DNA from: Mycolicibacterium sp. P1-5
Lineage (GTDB): Bacteria; Actinomycetota; Actinomycetes; Mycobacteriales; Mycobacteriaceae
Direction of reading: 5' to 3'
DNA: 64,000 bases
Assembly: GCF_008329565.1 (NCBI RefSeq)
Contig: NZ_NPKT01000012.1
Location: forward strand, 62,001-126,000
Under the pieces are notes generated by a model. The model was not told the DNA's origin, ran no database searches, and was given only the letters and a program-made list of their open reading frames with translations. A program made the translations under genes and the position numbers. Shown piece by piece: positions 63,591 through 64,000 of this stretch (position 1 is its first letter; each line of letters starts with the position of its first letter).

Positions 63591-64000
63591 CGGTTGACCT
63601 TTGCGATCACCTTTTCCGCGAACATCTCGAGGTTGCGGATCTTGGTGTCCAGGGGCTCGGTGTCGGGACCCTTGATGTAGGGAACGCGGAAGCCGACCAT
63701 GACGTCGGTAATTCCCTTGTCCTCCAAGCGTTTCACTCCGTCGACAGTGAATGCGTCGAGTGAGATCACATGGATTTGAAAGGGTCGAGAGGTCGCGCCT
63801 TCCTCTTCCCGGTACCGATTGAGCTTGACCAGCAGGTCGTCGAGGTCGTCGGTGCCGCCGCCGTGCATCCAGCCGTCGTTGCGAGCGGCGCGGCGCAGTG
63901 CGGCATCGGCGTGCCCGCCGATCAGGATCGGAAGGGGTTCGGACGGCGCCGGCGTCATCTTGGTTTTCGGGATGTCGTAGAACTCCCCGTGGAATTCGAA
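63587..64000 (-). CDS. LLM-class oxidoreductase (partial, N-terminus outside window)
   Basis: Only the last 137 residues are present. They carry the luciferase-like C-terminal pattern FEFHGEFYDI, LPILIGGHADAALRRAARND and GWMHGGGTDDLDDLLVKL, then a helix to the end. The frame is open to the window edge. F420 or FMN dependence cannot be told from this part. Confidence 0.8.
   Translation of the reverse strand, partial: FEFHGEFYDIPKTKMTPAPSEPLPILIGGHADAALRRAARNDGWMHGGGTDDLDDLLVKLNRYREEEGATSRPFQIHVISLDAFTVDGVKRLEDKGITDVMVGFRVPYIKGPDTEPLDTKIRNLEMFAEKVIAKVNR

Overview
The window is a 64 kb chromosomal segment of a high-GC actinobacterium, almost certainly a mycobacterium and probably a non-tuberculous, Mycolicibacterium-like species. 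The evidence is an MmpS/MmpL pair, a SigK/RskA pair, a DevR (DosR)-type regulator with its DNA box, Ku with a three-domain LigD, a DUF222/HNH gene with a mycobacterial LexA box, and several gene orders that match M. tuberculosis from memory: accD3-echA6-Rv0906-Rv0907-ctpE-Rv0909-Rv0910, Rv0926c-Rv0927c, Rv0937c (ku)/Rv0938 (ligD), sigK-rskA and Rv3229c-Rv3230c. These blocks are not in M. tuberculosis order relative to each other, so the window is a rearranged mosaic. I saw no transposase, integrase, prophage module or CRISPR array. No gene-free stretch exceeds about 300 bases.

Layout. 1-4.1 kb: a large P-type ATPase (cut by the window start) behind a small lysine/alanine-tailed protein. 4.4-8.0 kb: an acyl desaturase and its reductase, divergent from a PucR-type regulator. 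8.0-13.3 kb: a membrane-anchored esterase, then mmpS-mmpL-small membrane protein, divergent from a MarR regulator with a clean palindromic operator. 14-18 kb: a heterodimeric ABC exporter behind a MerR/SoxR-type 19-bp-spacer promoter. 17.9-19.3 kb: a phosphoribosyltransferase with an NrtR-like regulator. 19.2-27.3 kb: the accD3 to Rv0910 lipid/calcium/toxin-antitoxin block. 27.3-35.6 kb: small proteins, a DevR paralogue with its own box, an amidohydrolase, a YihY protein, an RCK-pore-RCK potassium channel protein, a cupin, an ABC-F protein with an elaborate leader, and a GNAT protein ending in a bidirectional terminator.

35.6-43.2 kb: a CIRCE-controlled Hsp20, a lipoprotein, a thiolase-carotenoid oxygenase-tandem HxlR operon, and a signalling group (GAF-ANTAR, GGDEF, hemerythrin) ending in tRNA-Arg(CCT) with a 25-bp tandem repeat array just upstream of the tRNA. 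43.4-50.9 kb: a stand-alone ANTAR protein, an F420-type oxidoreductase, a glutamate-cysteine-ligase-like enzyme, sigK-rskA, DUF1365, a cyclotransferase/poly-gamma-glutamate hydrolase fusion behind mntH, and two small secreted paralogues. 50.9-64 kb: a reductase/SDR pair, Ku and LigD (end joining), an XRE regulator, a LexA-boxed HNH gene, RNase H, a VOC protein, propionyl-CoA synthetase, a second Rv0910-like SRPBCC protein, a crotonase and the C-terminus of another LLM oxidoreductase.

Themes are lipid and acyl-CoA chemistry, envelope export, metal and ion transport, and stress or DNA-damage responses. Several promoters carry recognisable operators (DosR, CIRCE, LexA, MerR-type, MarR palindrome, a metalloregulator-like box). 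All homology statements rest on recognition of motifs and remembered family features; no search was run.
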